From Apodospora peruviana (lineage: Eukaryota; Ascomycota; Sordariomycetes; Sordariales; Lasiosphaeriaceae): DNA of 64,000 nucleotides. The notes below the pieces were generated by a model, which did not search any database, was not told the origin of the DNA, and saw only the letters and a list, made by a program, of their open reading frames with translations. The DNA is taken from the NCBI GenBank assembly GCA_033439685.1, contig JAUEDM010000006.1, positions 1,674,001-1,738,000 on the forward strand. The letters are read 5' to 3'. A program made the translations under genes and the position numbers. Shown here in pieces: positions 21,190 through 31,668 of this stretch. The number at the start of each line of letters is the position of its first letter. Positions within the stretch are counted from its first letter, which is position 1.

Positions 21190-21971
21190 ATGGCGTTCCT
21201 AATTCTAGTAATTGGTGACCTTCACATACCCGACCGAGCTCTGGATATTCCCGCCAAGGTATACGATGCGCGCGACACTTTCACCAACCAATCCATCATT
21301 GTTCCCCCCTTGTTCCGTTGTAAACAATACTTAACGACACAATTCACTAATTAAACTCAATGCCAGTTCAAAAAACTCCTCGCCCCCGGCAAGATCGGCC
21401 AGACGCTATGTCTCGGCAACCTGACAGACAAGTCCACCTACGAGTACCTGCGAACGATGGCGCCGGACCTCAAGATCGTCCGTGGCCGTATGGACGTGGA
21501 GGCCACGTCGCTGCCCCTGACGCAGGTCGTCACCCACGGTAGCGTGCGCATCGGTTTTCTGGAAGGCTTCACGCTGGTCAGCAACGAGCCCGACCTGCTG
21601 CTGGCCGAGGCGAACAAGCTGGACGTGGACGTCCTCTGCTGGGGCGGCACCCACAAGTTCGAGTGCTTCGAGTACATGGACAAGTTCTTTGTGAACCCGG
21701 GTAGCGCGACGGGAGCCTTCTCGACGTCTTGGGGCCCGGACGAGTCCGAGGAGGTGGTGCCAAGCTTTTGTCTTATGGATGTATATTTCCCCTCGACAAA
21801 CAATTTGTGGGACTCACTCGTTGCTAATCTCTCTCAAAATAATAGGTCCAAGGCATTTCCTTAACGTTATACGTCTACCAGCTGAGAAAAGATGCCAATG
21901 GAGTAGAAAACGTTGCGGTGGAGAAGGTGACTTATACGAAACCGGTTGAGCCAACGGGGGCTGCTTCATGA
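21190..21971 (+). CDS. vps29: Vps29, retromer subunit with a metallophosphatase fold
   Basis: Three exons: 21190-21258, 21367-21780 and 21846-21971 (202 aa); introns of 108 and 65 bp, both GT-AG. Vps29 is the scaffold subunit of retromer, which returns cargo receptors from endosomes to the Golgi; it binds Vps35 with the face of its phosphodiesterase-like fold. The family hallmarks GDLHIPDRA, PAKFKKLLAPGKI, CLGNL, IVRGRMD, THKFECFEYMDKFFVNPGSATGAFS and SFCLMD are all present in order. Compared with the animal protein, several metal-site residues are altered: RGD becomes RGR, the IHGH motif becomes LEGF, and SGHTH becomes WGGTH. The last change is also known from yeast, so catalysis is not expected. 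The gene is convergent with shugoshin, 458 bp apart. Confidence 0.96.
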
Positions 21972-22429
21972 TGATTAGGTGGGTGAAAAGGGGTTGTGGA
22001 AAGTGGTGACATGTCTGAATTCTTAGCCAAAAGTTCCAGGTAGCAAGCGCTGAGGCCATGTATGGCCGAAAAGGAGATAGCGGCAGTTACAAACTTGAAG
22101 AGCCTCTCTTCCGTAATATTGGAACGAGTAAAGGTACTGAACGATGCTCTTGGTAAAATGGTATCATTTCATGGTCCTCTCCAGTTATTAGAAGCTTTGG
22201 TTATACAAGAAGAAACTCTCTCGCCCGGCTTGTCCAATACTTGCAAAACGCTTCATCACCGCGCGCGGTGCGAAGGACTAAGGTAGATAAAACAAAACTA
22301 GGGTGAACACCCCAAGAAAAGGAAACCCAACTCCTGTCGCTGCTCTCGTGGAATGTAAAGCGAAAAAGACACCGAGTACTCCGTCATTTCATCATTCATC
22401 TACCCCACCCAGCCTTTTATTTTAGGATG

Positions 22430-24729
22430 TCATAGCATCATACTCCTCCGCCTCGAAATCTTATCCTTTCCTGAAGCTCTCGACAATGACGAACCACATT
22501 CTGCATCTGCATCCGCGGATACGTCCTCAGAAGCAGCATCTTCATATTCCAAAAGTTCTGCCATTGCCGTCTTCTTGGGTGCCAGCATCGATGCCCGTTT
22601 TCTCGTGTGCGCGGATCGAGATTTTGACGAGGCCGTGACGACGGTTGTTGTTGATTCTCCGTTGGTTAATACCGCGGCCGCCGACCTCCTTGAGTTCCTC
22701 GGCCTTTTCTGGCCCATATCCGGCGCCCCTTCATCGACTGACTGCCGCTCTTTCGTCCCCGACGACATGGGAGAAGAGGAACTGGCAAAGTCGTAGACGT
22801 CTGTTGTGTTCCTATGCGACGGCTCCTTCTCTGAACCCCCCCCCTCCTCCTGCTTAGCGACTTGCAAAGCCGTCGATGGCCTCTTCCGCCTGTCCATCAC
22901 AACATTATTTGGCAGAGTATCTGGAGATGCGTGTTTCTGCGCTAATGGACTCATGGTACTCTGCCGCCGGGAAGTACCGTCAGCGCCAGAGTCCGATTCT
23001 GTCTTAATCATGGTCGCTGAAGTCGGCGCCGCCGCCGGGGTTAAGCCGTCTGCTGACTTCTGCGGAGCTGCTGACCGCTGGATAAATTTCCCCTCTCCCG
23101 CGACGGCATCAAAAAGCTCCTTGGTCGGCCGCCGCATCTTATCCCTCAAGTTTGGCTCGGCATAGCTAATCGCCGGTCTAGCTCGCCGACTGGGGCGCGA
23201 CGTCTCGCCGTTCGAGTCTATATCGGACGGAGGCGGCGTGTCATGCGCTAGGCCCCGTTGCACGGAGCGAACAGGGGTGTCTGGAGAGATGAGCGTCGTC
23301 GTGGCTGAGAAAGGCGTGTCCGGTTCTGGGATGATCGTGACAACACTCAGTACAGAGTCGGCGGAACGGGGTATCTCGATCCTTGTTGGCGGCGGTTTCT
23401 GAGAACCACCTGTTCTCTCCTTCGTCGCCAGCGAGTCCTGCAGCGCTGATAGTTTCGCGGCCTTGATCTCATCTGTTATCGGTGCCTTCTTTGGGGAGAA
23501 GACATCCTCATTGGTGCTTCGTGCGGAGAGCGGAGTCCTCGAAGTTAAAGATATCGTCGACTTCGACTGGGCTGCTTTGTCCCGTTTACTAGCTGGGAGC
23601 TCTTTGATAATGCGCCGATTGTGGAGGGGACGGCCTTGCGAGACCTTTTCTGTCGTCTCGGAGATTATTGAGTTCTCCTTTCCCGCGGCAGGCTTGCTCG
23701 ACCTGATGTTCTCGTTTTCGTCGCCATGCTTTCTCTTCGCCCCAGCCTTTGTTATCAGAGTCGATGCTGGCGTTGGTACGGGCGCGGGCGTTGATACAGC
23801 TCTCGCTTCCTCAGGTATCTCGGCATTCTTCTTGCTGGGCACGACATTGCATTCGCTTTCCGGCTTCGGCTCCGGCTTCAAATCTGGCTTGACGAGCGGT
23901 TTCCTCCCGTAGTCCAATTTGTGCGGGAGCTCTGGTTGCTCTTCAGGTCGGTCGTTACCCTGATCAGCCTCAACCTCCGGATCCCATTTCCCCCATTTAA
24001 CCGTCGGGGAGTCAGTCTTGACTGGGTCGTCCTCAACATATCGCGACACAGGAGGCGGACCGAGGTCTGGCGAGTTACCACTAGAGTCTACCGCCTCAGA
24101 GCACAAGGCCAAGATCTGTTCGCTGCTGTATACATGTTAGCAATACGCTCGCCGTGAATACAGGCTAATCCATCAGGCAACCTACTTCATGGTGGCGCGC
24201 ATATAGGGCTTGTTTTCATAAATCGGAGGTAGCCTGCCTTCCAGCGCGGCTAGAACTTCTCCGTCAACGGTTGTGTCGCGCTCTTTTCTTCGCGCAGGGC
24301 TCCGGCTGGTGCTAGACCGTGGCTTCGTGTGTCTTCGTTCTCCGGAAGAGCGCCGTTTTGACGGTGGTTCCACGCCGAGAGTAGCAAGCATTGTGCCCCA
24401 TTCCTTTAGTTGCGCCTCCATCTTGGTCTTGATCTCGAGCGCATGGTCGGCAATTCTACGCGGGCTGCTGTCTTCGACCTCCTTTTCCAGCCGTATTATT
24501 TGGCCCCGAAGATCCAGATTCTCGGACAACAAACGGGCGCATTCGTTTTCCAGACCTCGAATTCGCAGCGACTGGTTGGAGTTGATTTTCGCGATGTCTC
24601 GATTCTGGCGCAGGAATCGTCTGCGCACTACTGAAAGTCAGTAAGAGTAGAGGTCAGTGGGAGCCGGTTTGTGCACGCACAAATCTCGAGGCTATCGGCA
24701 GCCATGGGTTGTTCGTTGAGTCGGGCCAT
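22430..24729 (-). CDS. sgo1: Shugoshin, centromeric cohesion protector
   Basis: Three exons on the minus strand: 24729-24681, 24630-24186 and 24125-22430 (729 aa). Shugoshin recruits PP2A to centromeres, protecting cohesin and aiding tension sensing. The N terminus MARLNEQPMAADSLEILVRR is followed by a coiled coil of about residues 20-75 (RQNRDIAKINSNQSLRIRGL), the PP2A-binding and dimer region. The basic shugoshin C-terminal motif lies at about residues 477-505 (SRRARPAISYAEPNLRDKMR). It binds histone H2A phosphorylated by Bub1. Between them is a long disordered Pro/Ser/Thr region with a GKEN sequence (KEN box, residues 314-316), suggesting APC/C-dependent turnover. The first two exon joins restore the conserved N terminus (T|TA gives Leu; AA|C gives Asn). 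Family identification is strong because both hallmark motifs are present in the right order. Confidence 0.93.
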
Positions 24730-25558
24730 TGCACATGGTCGTCGGTGTTGTTATCGTCGGTCAGAGTCACCTGCACTGTCTTGTCAGATGCAATCGAGAA
24801 AATTTAGTGACGTCTGTGGAGTCAGAGCGAGAAGGAGCTCTGTGGTTTTCGCGTGTGAACTAAGGTTTGACGGTGTGGGTGAAGACGATGGATAATTTGC
24901 CTTGCCGTGCTTGTTTAATTTCTTGTTTACTCGCTTTCCTTAAAGGGTTAGCGTGCGAGCTCACAGGGTCCTCGGTTACCGTGCGCAACCAGTTTTGGGC
25001 TTTGCGACCGCCGTTATGGCCCCACTCGAATTCTGCACACGCTTCCCTGTAAGGTACGTGTGACGGTCGGTGCGATTGAGCCTTGATTGAATTGATTGCG
25101 ACCGTCAACGGTATATAACCCATTAGAATTCCGAAGGTTAGCACTTTGGTATTCTGGCATCCTTTTGCGATTGAGGTGGGTTTGGTGTAATGGTTTGGGT
25201 CATTGCACTGGCTCGTCACAGCCAGGCCAAATCCGAGGATTTCCAGCATCAAATGCCGCGCGACAGAGAGAAGACCTCGGCATCCTCGTCAATCTACTAC
25301 GGGAGGTAATCCTCAACCTATAGAATGATCTCAGAATTCACAAGTCAATTAACCTTCCTAGAGGGGGTGGTGCCTAATGCCGGAATTGAACACAGCAATG
25401 TCGAGGAAGGACAGCTCCTCGCACGTGACCTACTGGGCGGTCGCTCTAGTGGCTCGTACCCAACCTTTTCAACAGTGCGCACGCAGCTATCATTTGACAC
25501 CGGAGAAAAGGATAAGGTACAGAAGTTACTTCTGCACTTGGATCTTCCTACTTATATA
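24730..25558. other. Upstream region of shugoshin and left flank of the transposon
   Basis: No supported gene. A minus-strand frame open for 130 codons (24860-25252) has no recognisable domain. It overlaps one copy of the 28-bp direct repeat at 25224-25251. Confidence 0.45.
25224..25251 (+). repeat. Direct repeat copy 1 flanking the transposon
   Basis: 28 bp with 26 matches to 26719-26746 in the same orientation. The first 19 bases (AGGCCAAATCCGAGGATTT) are identical, followed by two mismatches and AGCATCA. Confidence 0.85.
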
Positions 25559-25583
25559 ACGTACGTGATAAGCCAGCGCCGCA
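25559..25583 (+). repeat. Left terminal inverted repeat
   Basis: Starts ACGTACGTGATAAGC directly after TA. It matches the inverted right end at 23 of 25 positions. Confidence 0.9.
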
Positions 25584-25648
25584 GACAAGCGAGCGCCGCA
25601 CTTTCCACCACCTCACCACAGACTATCCTTAATTATACAACCACAACA

Positions 25649-26596
25649 CTAGGAAATAACTATAACTGAATCAGAAACAGATGAATCAGACGATTCTGCA
25701 ACCTCTTTGCACGTGCGTGCATTATGGCCAGGCTTGCCGCACACTCCACAGCACCGAATCTTGGTACGAGACCCCCCTGCATTACCACTATTCTGCTGTG
25801 TTTCCTGCGGTACCTGCTCATCTACGGCTTTCTGATCCAGTAGATCATGTGCCTCGTAAGTGACCCTCCAAGCCGAACACGTGCTTGTTTGGCTCTCCGT
25901 CGCTTGCTAAGCTCCTCATTGGCCTTTTGTAGTGCTGAGACCTCCGTACGTAGAAGTGCAACTTCGTGCATCACTGCCATTGTACCTTTAGCTAACCAGT
26001 CCACAGCAGTTAACATAGATGTTGGAGAGCTTCCTTGATGGTTGGAAATTCGAGTTTTAATAAGCTCTAACTGTGAAGTAGCTTCTCGAGGGTTATGTGG
26101 TGTTTGAGAGATTCAAGGTAGGGCTGTGCTTGGACTTGAAGATGGGGGTGTTAGTGTTATGTACAAGTGCAAACTACTCGCGAATAACCTTTGCATCTTC
26201 ACATTTGGCCCTCTGGTAGTCGTATTTACGCGTAAAACGCGTCCGAAGTTCTGGCTGGCGCTTGACAAAGTTGTGAGCCCATCGTACGCCAACGGGAGGC
26301 GCGTCGCGTTCGCGTAGTAGTCTGTTGGCCATATCTTCCACGTACGAAAGCCGAGGATGGAATGCGCGTGCACATAGCTCAATTATATATTGAACAATTG
26401 TTTGCTCTTCCAAATCCCTAAGTTTGCGCGAATTAGCTGGAGTATCGCATCGTGCAGGTTTACCGGCAAGTCGACGGCGAATAGTTCTATCGTCAACTTT
26501 GTAGATATTTGCTGCAGCTCGTATGCTTAGATCTTTATCGCTTTTTATAGCGTTAATAGCCAGAATAACTCTGGCTTCATTGGAGGTAGATGGCAT
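25649..26596 (-). pseudogene. Broken pogo-like transposase (HTH/CENPB N-terminus plus C-terminal CCHC zinc knuckle)
   Basis: The reading frame starts at ATG 26596 (MPSTSNEARVILAINAIK). It contains a Psq-type helix-turn-helix (LSIRAAANIYKVDDRTIRRR) and a CENPB-like DNA-binding region (RLSYVEDMANRLL, GVRWAHNFVKR). It stops at 26174-26176, where the expected Trp codon TGG after VIRE has become TAG. The DDE catalytic domain that should follow is missing. In another frame the normal C-terminal part resumes: LIKTRISNHQGSSPTSM, then LLRTEVSALQKANEELSKRR near 25960-25880. A further frameshift near 25850 leads to a zinc knuckle C-x2-C-x4-H-x4-C (CGVCGKPGHNARTC) and the stop at 25649. With a stop, an internal deletion and a frameshift it cannot make active transposase. 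Terminal repeats and TA duplications surround it. Confidence 0.9.
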
Positions 26597-26653
26597 GATT
26601 TTTGGTTGAGAAGTGGAATGTTGAAGATGGAGGGTCGCGTCGCGTTTGCAAAG

Positions 26654-26678
26654 TGCGGCGCTCGCTTATCACGCACGT
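26654..26678 (-). repeat. Right terminal inverted repeat
   Basis: Reverse complement begins ACGTGCGTGATAAGC and is followed outside by TA at 26679-26680. Confidence 0.9.
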
Positions 26679-27887
26679 TAGCGTATACGACTACTTTCAG
26701 CTGTTCTAAGCCATCGCTAGGCCAAATCCGAGGATTTTTAGCATCATTAAATTACAGTATTATGGTTATAAGTTTACAACATTTATGTTAAGCTTGTAAC
26801 GATGTACGCACATACCACTAGACGACTGGCTGCACCGTCCTCTGATTGGCCGTTGTGGGTCCAACAGGCATGGCGGGCAAAGGAGGTGTTTAGTTACGTG
26901 ACCTACAAGTGGCCCGTGAAACTACATCACTTTTTTCGCTCGAGTGCACTGTAATTTGCTCTTTCTTCTTTGTCTTACTATTTTCATAGCATACTTGTAA
27001 CAACCTGTGTATGGGTGTCCTTGACGACACAAGAACTACAAGAGTGTCTGTTGCTCCACAGAGCCACAAAGGGGTTAGGTCTCAGGTAGGGGGTAATCAC
27101 AAAAAGTATCGGTTCCAAAGAACACACAAGATGCGCAGTTGACACAACAACTATTGCCAAGTTACTTGTGTTGATTACTGCCGTAATAAATCCTCCAAGA
27201 GAGTGCCAGACTCTCGCGACTATATAGAAATACTACGGCCAATGAGAAGTGACCTATGAGACCCAACCACTGGGTCGTCTGGGCCATCCGTGACCCACGG
27301 GACCCGAACACCGGGTCGCCTGGGTCAGCCAGGCGGCTGTCGTCAACCAATGCCAGCCGTAACAGCTGTTCACGGCTGCCAGCTTCTGTAGCCAATCCGG
27401 GTTCGAACAGTTCAACCAACACTATGCAGCCCATAACGATATGTATCGGTCCGTGTCATGGCGCCTACTCAAAGCACCCTCCCTTGGACGTGCAAGTCAC
27501 GTGGCAAGTCATGTGATCCTGACTGACTGGCAGACAGGCATGCAGGGTTGACTAACGCATGGCCCGTGCGCCTACACACCACCACATATTCTTCTATTTA
27601 CTTCTTTCTTTCTTTTGCTCTTTAGCTTAGTATTCCACAAATACCACTATAGTTTACTGTGGCTTGTCCCATTGCTTTATATGCGTGGCGTCACAGTCCG
27701 TCAAAAGCCAAACACGGTATTCTTCTGTAGTTACTATATTTTAAGCCAAATACGGTCAAGTTTCATGTTTGAAAGGGGCCCATCCGCGAAGGTTGGTCCT
27801 GGCATCAAACTACAACTCATGATCTGAATTCCAGTCCCTCGTCTCATTCCGCCTTATCACATCATCTGCAGACGACATTCCGACAAG
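26679..27887. other. Gene-free region between the transposon and DAD2
   Basis: No supported gene. It holds the second direct repeat (26719-26746), an AT-rich stretch, and GGGTCG/CCGGGTCG-rich short repeats at about 27260-27340 with partial palindromes. Its composition resembles old transposon or LTR debris, but I found no paired LTRs, primer-binding site or coding remnant. The last 150 bp should hold the DAD2 promoter. Confidence 0.4.
26719..26746 (+). repeat. Direct repeat copy 2 flanking the transposon
   Basis: Second copy of the 28-bp repeat at 25224-25251. It is preceded by CTA, so a TA dinucleotide overlaps its first base. Confidence 0.85.
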
Positions 27888-28360
27888 ATGTCTGCATTAC
27901 CTACCCGATCATTCTCATCGCATATGCGGCAGGCGTCAACGGCGGCGTCATCCACAGGCCAGTCCCCCGCGCTGTTGGCTCGGGTCAACGAGAAGAAGGC
28001 TGAGCTGGAGAACCTGCGGGAGTTGCGTGAACTCAGCGCCGCAGTCGCCTCGCAAATGGAGGCTCTTGAACAGAAACTCTCGACCCTCTCGGACGGGACC
28101 GAAGCGATTGCCTTGGTCATGGGCAACTGGCACAACGTACTACGTGCTATCAATATGGCATCGGGTACGCCTTCCCTCTTCCCCTCCTAAACTCGAACAG
28201 CAGAACTTAGACAGCAACAGCAAAACTACCCAAGCCGGGCACCTGGGAGGCGCCTTCGGGTGAAGAGTCCGAACCTCTTCCACAAACACTTGTGCGCATC
28301 CCGACAGAGCATGCCCCTTCACTTCAAGCGCATGCAGATAGTGCTGCACAAGAAGAGTGA
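27888..28360 (+). CDS. dad2: DAD2, subunit of the DASH outer-kinetochore complex
   Basis: Two exons: 27888-28164 and 28221-28360 (138 aa); the 56-bp intron is GT-AG and splits an Ala codon in NMASAKLPKPG. DASH (Dam1 complex) forms rings or bridges on spindle microtubules and couples kinetochores to their ends. The core sequence LLARVNEKKAELENLRELRE, then SAAVASQMEALEQKLSTLSD, then GTEAIALVMGNWHNVLRAI is the Dad2 helix-rich domain, with GNWHNVLRAI highly characteristic. The C-terminal 40 residues are acidic and Pro-rich and poorly conserved in the family. The ATG (ACAAG before it) is the first in frame. The gene stands head-to-head with shugoshin, separated by 3.2 kb that contains the transposon. 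Confidence 0.95.
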
Positions 28361-29509
28361 TGGGATTCATACATTCAGTGGGTACGACGGTTTGGGCACG
28401 ACTTCATCCATCGGGAAACCGGCCGAGTAACGACGTGAAACATCACAACGAGCTCAGTTGTGTGCAAGGGGTTTTAAAAGCGATTCTGGCGATTTGCGCG
28501 ATGCCCCCAGACACAAACCCGACCCAAGTTAGAAAGCGGCATGAGGCAGATGGACGCATGGAAATTATTGGTTCGCTCTTGCTTGTGTTGCCTGAACTGA
28601 ACTGCCTGTGTTGCCCGCCTGCACTTCATCAAGTTCATCGCATAAAATGAAAAAAAAATGCGGAGTGAATGCGGACGGGACCGACTGGGCGCGCCTCTCT
28701 CGCGTTCCTTAGTCAGCATCGCGACGGGTCGCGACACGATTGGACAGCTTGGCGTTGTCAGCCGGGAAAGGGGAAGGGACGTGCAACCTCAAACTGGAAG
28801 CTGGAGGGGCCACGGGATCGAGTTTGATGCAACTGCAAGCACAATGATCAAGGCCAGTGCCAGGAGGAACAGGAGCAAAGGGGAGTTTTAATATGCAGAC
28901 ATAACAAGGACGAGATTGGAGTGGCAGGTGTAGGTAGCCCCCTGGTGTTTTTTCGGGAAAGTAAACAGACCACGAGACGATGCCGAGGGGTGCTTGAAAT
29001 ACCCGCTTCCATCCGTCTCGTCGGGTCGTCTTCTTCCAGACTTCATTTCTCTCATCTCCAGTACTCCACTTGCTCACTTGCACACCATCATTGCTTCGCG
29101 TCTCTGCTTCCAGAATCCAATTCCCAATTGCTAACGAGCATAATTGATCAATCATAGCCAAACAAGCTTTCCATCAGCTTTCTTCCGTCCCAGCAGAAAA
29201 AAAAAGCCGTCCATCTTTGCCTGGGGGATCAAACACCCCTCACTTCAACACCCAGCATCAGCCAATCGCCAACCCGCATCTTCACATCCCCTGCTTTTTT
29301 TTATCCGCGAAATTGCATTGCCATTGCCAATCCTTGTCTGTGCCGACAGTCGGTGCCATCTTCCTCCCTCCCACACTCACAACCGCAGCGTCTCTGGAAA
29401 GGCTGTCCTTCCTGTGGTCTGTGACCTGCTCGTGACCCTCCAATCCTCGACTCAACTCGAACTTGGCCTGTTTCGGCAGCTCGTCGTAAGGGGACTCGAG
29501 ATTAAAACC
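28361..29509. other. Intergenic region with a pyrimidine-rich leader
   Basis: No supported gene. The part from about 29030 is rich in C and T on the plus strand and probably forms the promoter and leader of the gene at 29510. Confidence 0.5.
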
Positions 29510-31668
29510 ATGGCCGCCGACACCCGAGCCCGACCCTCTCGGTACAGCCTCGACAGTGACACCAGCATTTACGAGGACGGCGCTCACAACTACTTGGAGC
29601 CGCAATTCACTACGTCTTCAATTGCCTCGGACAACAACGCCCCGGTGCTAGGTGGGCTCCCTCTCGGCAACATCCAGAATATCGGCAAGCCTTCGCTCGA
29701 CACTATTACTGCCGGCATCAGCAATCTCTACATTAGCACCATCTCCAAAGAGAATATCCACGATCAGCAAACGGGCAAGGTCTGGGGACGCACAGCTCGT
29801 CCGCGGATCGAGGAGAACACTTTTAAGGGCCCAGTGATAACCGCAAGTGAGGAGCACGATATTTGCGAAAAGCAGAATCTTAGCCACATTTCCGAGGAAA
29901 CGTCATCCAGTGCTGGCGCAACCGTCGCAGCGCCAACACCTGAAGGTACTTGCCCCCATCAACTTTTGTATTGTCTGCAAGGCTAAACTGACCTGTCCTA
30001 TGTTTAGATTTCCAAACCTACAACCCCATCGCTGTTGAGAGCCGACAGCTTCCGAGCAATCAGGAGCAACTGTCGAAACACCAAGCAGGTCAGTTCGAGT
30101 GGGTGTTGTCTATCCCTGTCAGCAACTCGGCCATTGGATCCAGGTCTTTCAGTTCCTCCCACGAGGACCCGGAGAAGACCGTTGGGCCGAAGAAGCTGTA
30201 CTTTGGGTGCAATTTTGTTCATCGTCGAACCCGGTCAGGTGGTGCGGCGAGTCGGGACGACAAAGCTAACATATACACACTCTTAGCCACCCAGATTGAT
30301 GGTGATGAACAATCTGGTATTAACAAAAGCACTACAGTTGAAGAAACCACTGCGACTGAAGAGACAGAGGGCATGTCTGTCACTCAGGTCGTCGACCTTG
30401 ACACCACGATAATCCGGATGTCGGAAGCCGCGATGAGCGTTAAGAACGACGACATTGTCGAAGTCGTATCTCTTCCACCTGTCAACCCGACACCTCCTCG
30501 AATTGAAGACTCGGTCGAAGCTCTTGATAAGCTCGAGGAGGAGCTAGAGGCTCTTACCGAGGTGGCTGGACTCGACCGAGTGTTCTCCCCGGCGGACGTT
30601 AGAACTCCCGCGAGAACGATTGACATTGTGGCCGCCAAGACTGCTCCGCTACAGCGAACAAATTCGACCACAAGGCGGCCAGGAACCAGCACCGCGCGGG
30701 CGAGGACCGTTGAGCGTGCTTCGTCAGTACGCAAGTCGACATCGATGACCTTCACTAACGAGGAAGAGAAGCCAGCTGCTAAAGCGGGTCCGAGAAAGTC
30801 GACTGTGGCAAGACCGACGAGCCTTCTTCCACCAAAAGCTCCAGTGAAGTCTAGCAAACCAACCACGGTGCCGGCCTTTGAGCTGCCAGGTGAAGCTGTC
30901 GCCCGCCGCTTGAAGGAAGCGCGGGAGGCTCGTCGTTCTCAACACATTACCCCGGAGCAAGCCGCCGCTGCTGCTGCTGCCTATTCGCCCTCCAAACCGC
31001 ATGTAAAGTCGACAAAGCCTCCAACACGGCCCACGTTTGAGCTACCGGGCGAGGCTATCTCACGCCGGAAACGGGAGGAACGGGAGGCCAAGCTGCGTGC
31101 CCAAGAGGAGGAAGAACGTCGGCGTCGCGAGTTTAAGGCCAGGCCCATCCGCGCCAGTATCGTGCCCAGCTTGTTCGTCCCACGGGAGACCCTCGCCAGC
31201 AAGGCGCGGCGGGCCAAGGGAAGCCAGGAAGAGGCGACCGAGTCGGCCACAGCAGTTGCTAAGAAGCGTCAATCCATAGCCGTCGGGTCGATATCTCGTT
31301 CATCGGTTAGCACGACACCGCATCTGAGTGCCACATTGCCGAGTCGGGGCCGTACTAGCATTGCGGGCTCGAATGGTGCGCACTTCAGCCGAGGCACTTC
31401 CACCACGTCGACGGGTAGTATCCACGGCGGTAGCAGTGTCGGCAAGCGCAGCACGATCAGTGCTGAGGAAGCTCAACAGCAAAGGCTGCGCGGCCGAGAG
31501 ATCTTTGCTCGTGACAATAGCTATGTGGTCGACCGGGAGCGTGAGCGCCGCGACAGGGAGGCGGCTATCAAGCTAGCCCGACAGGAGGCTGCTGAGTGGT
31601 CGCGCCAGCTGAGTCGTGAGTTTGCTGAGAAGCAACGGTTGAAGAAGGAGGCAGCTAGGTCTGCTTGA
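29510..31668 (+). CDS. Basic coiled-coil protein with a TPX2-like stretch, function unknown
   Basis: Exons 29510-29945 and 30008-31668 (698 aa); the 62-bp intron is GT-AG with good frame (GAA G|AT). The ATG lies in an ideal ACCATGG context. A further candidate intron, 30239-30286 (48 bp, in frame, with a GCTAAC branch site and TTAG end), would shorten the protein by 16 aa. The N-terminal 280 residues are acidic and Ser/Thr-rich. The middle carries two copies of a FELPGEAVARR / FELPGEAISRR motif. The second runs into a charged helix and a segment EEERRRREFKARPIR, followed by VPRETLASKARRAK, resembling TPX2-type microtubule-binding domains. The C-terminus is a basic helix (RERRDREAAIKLARQEAAEW). 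A spindle or microtubule role is inference. The position beside DAD2 is compatible but not proof. Confidence 0.8.

Larger units (their letters stand above)
25559..26678 (-). mobile_element. Internally deleted pogo/Fot-type (Tc1/mariner superfamily) DNA transposon
   Basis: 1,120 bp bounded by 25-bp terminal inverted repeats (25559-25583 and 26654-26678, 23 of 25 matching) and by TA on both sides (25557-25558 and 26679-26680), the target duplication of this superfamily. Inside is a broken transposase on the minus strand with an N-terminal DNA-binding part and a C-terminal zinc knuckle but no DDE catalytic core. Intact relatives are around 1.9-2.2 kb, so roughly half has been lost. The left end contains a second copy of subterminal sequence (25587-25604), identical over 18 bases to 26650-26667 on the other strand. 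Confidence 0.9.

Noticed and set aside
26950..27600. Possible solo LTR of a retrotransposon.
   Set aside because: There are TG-type starts and tract-rich ends, but no matching pair, target duplication, primer-binding site or coding remnant could be found.
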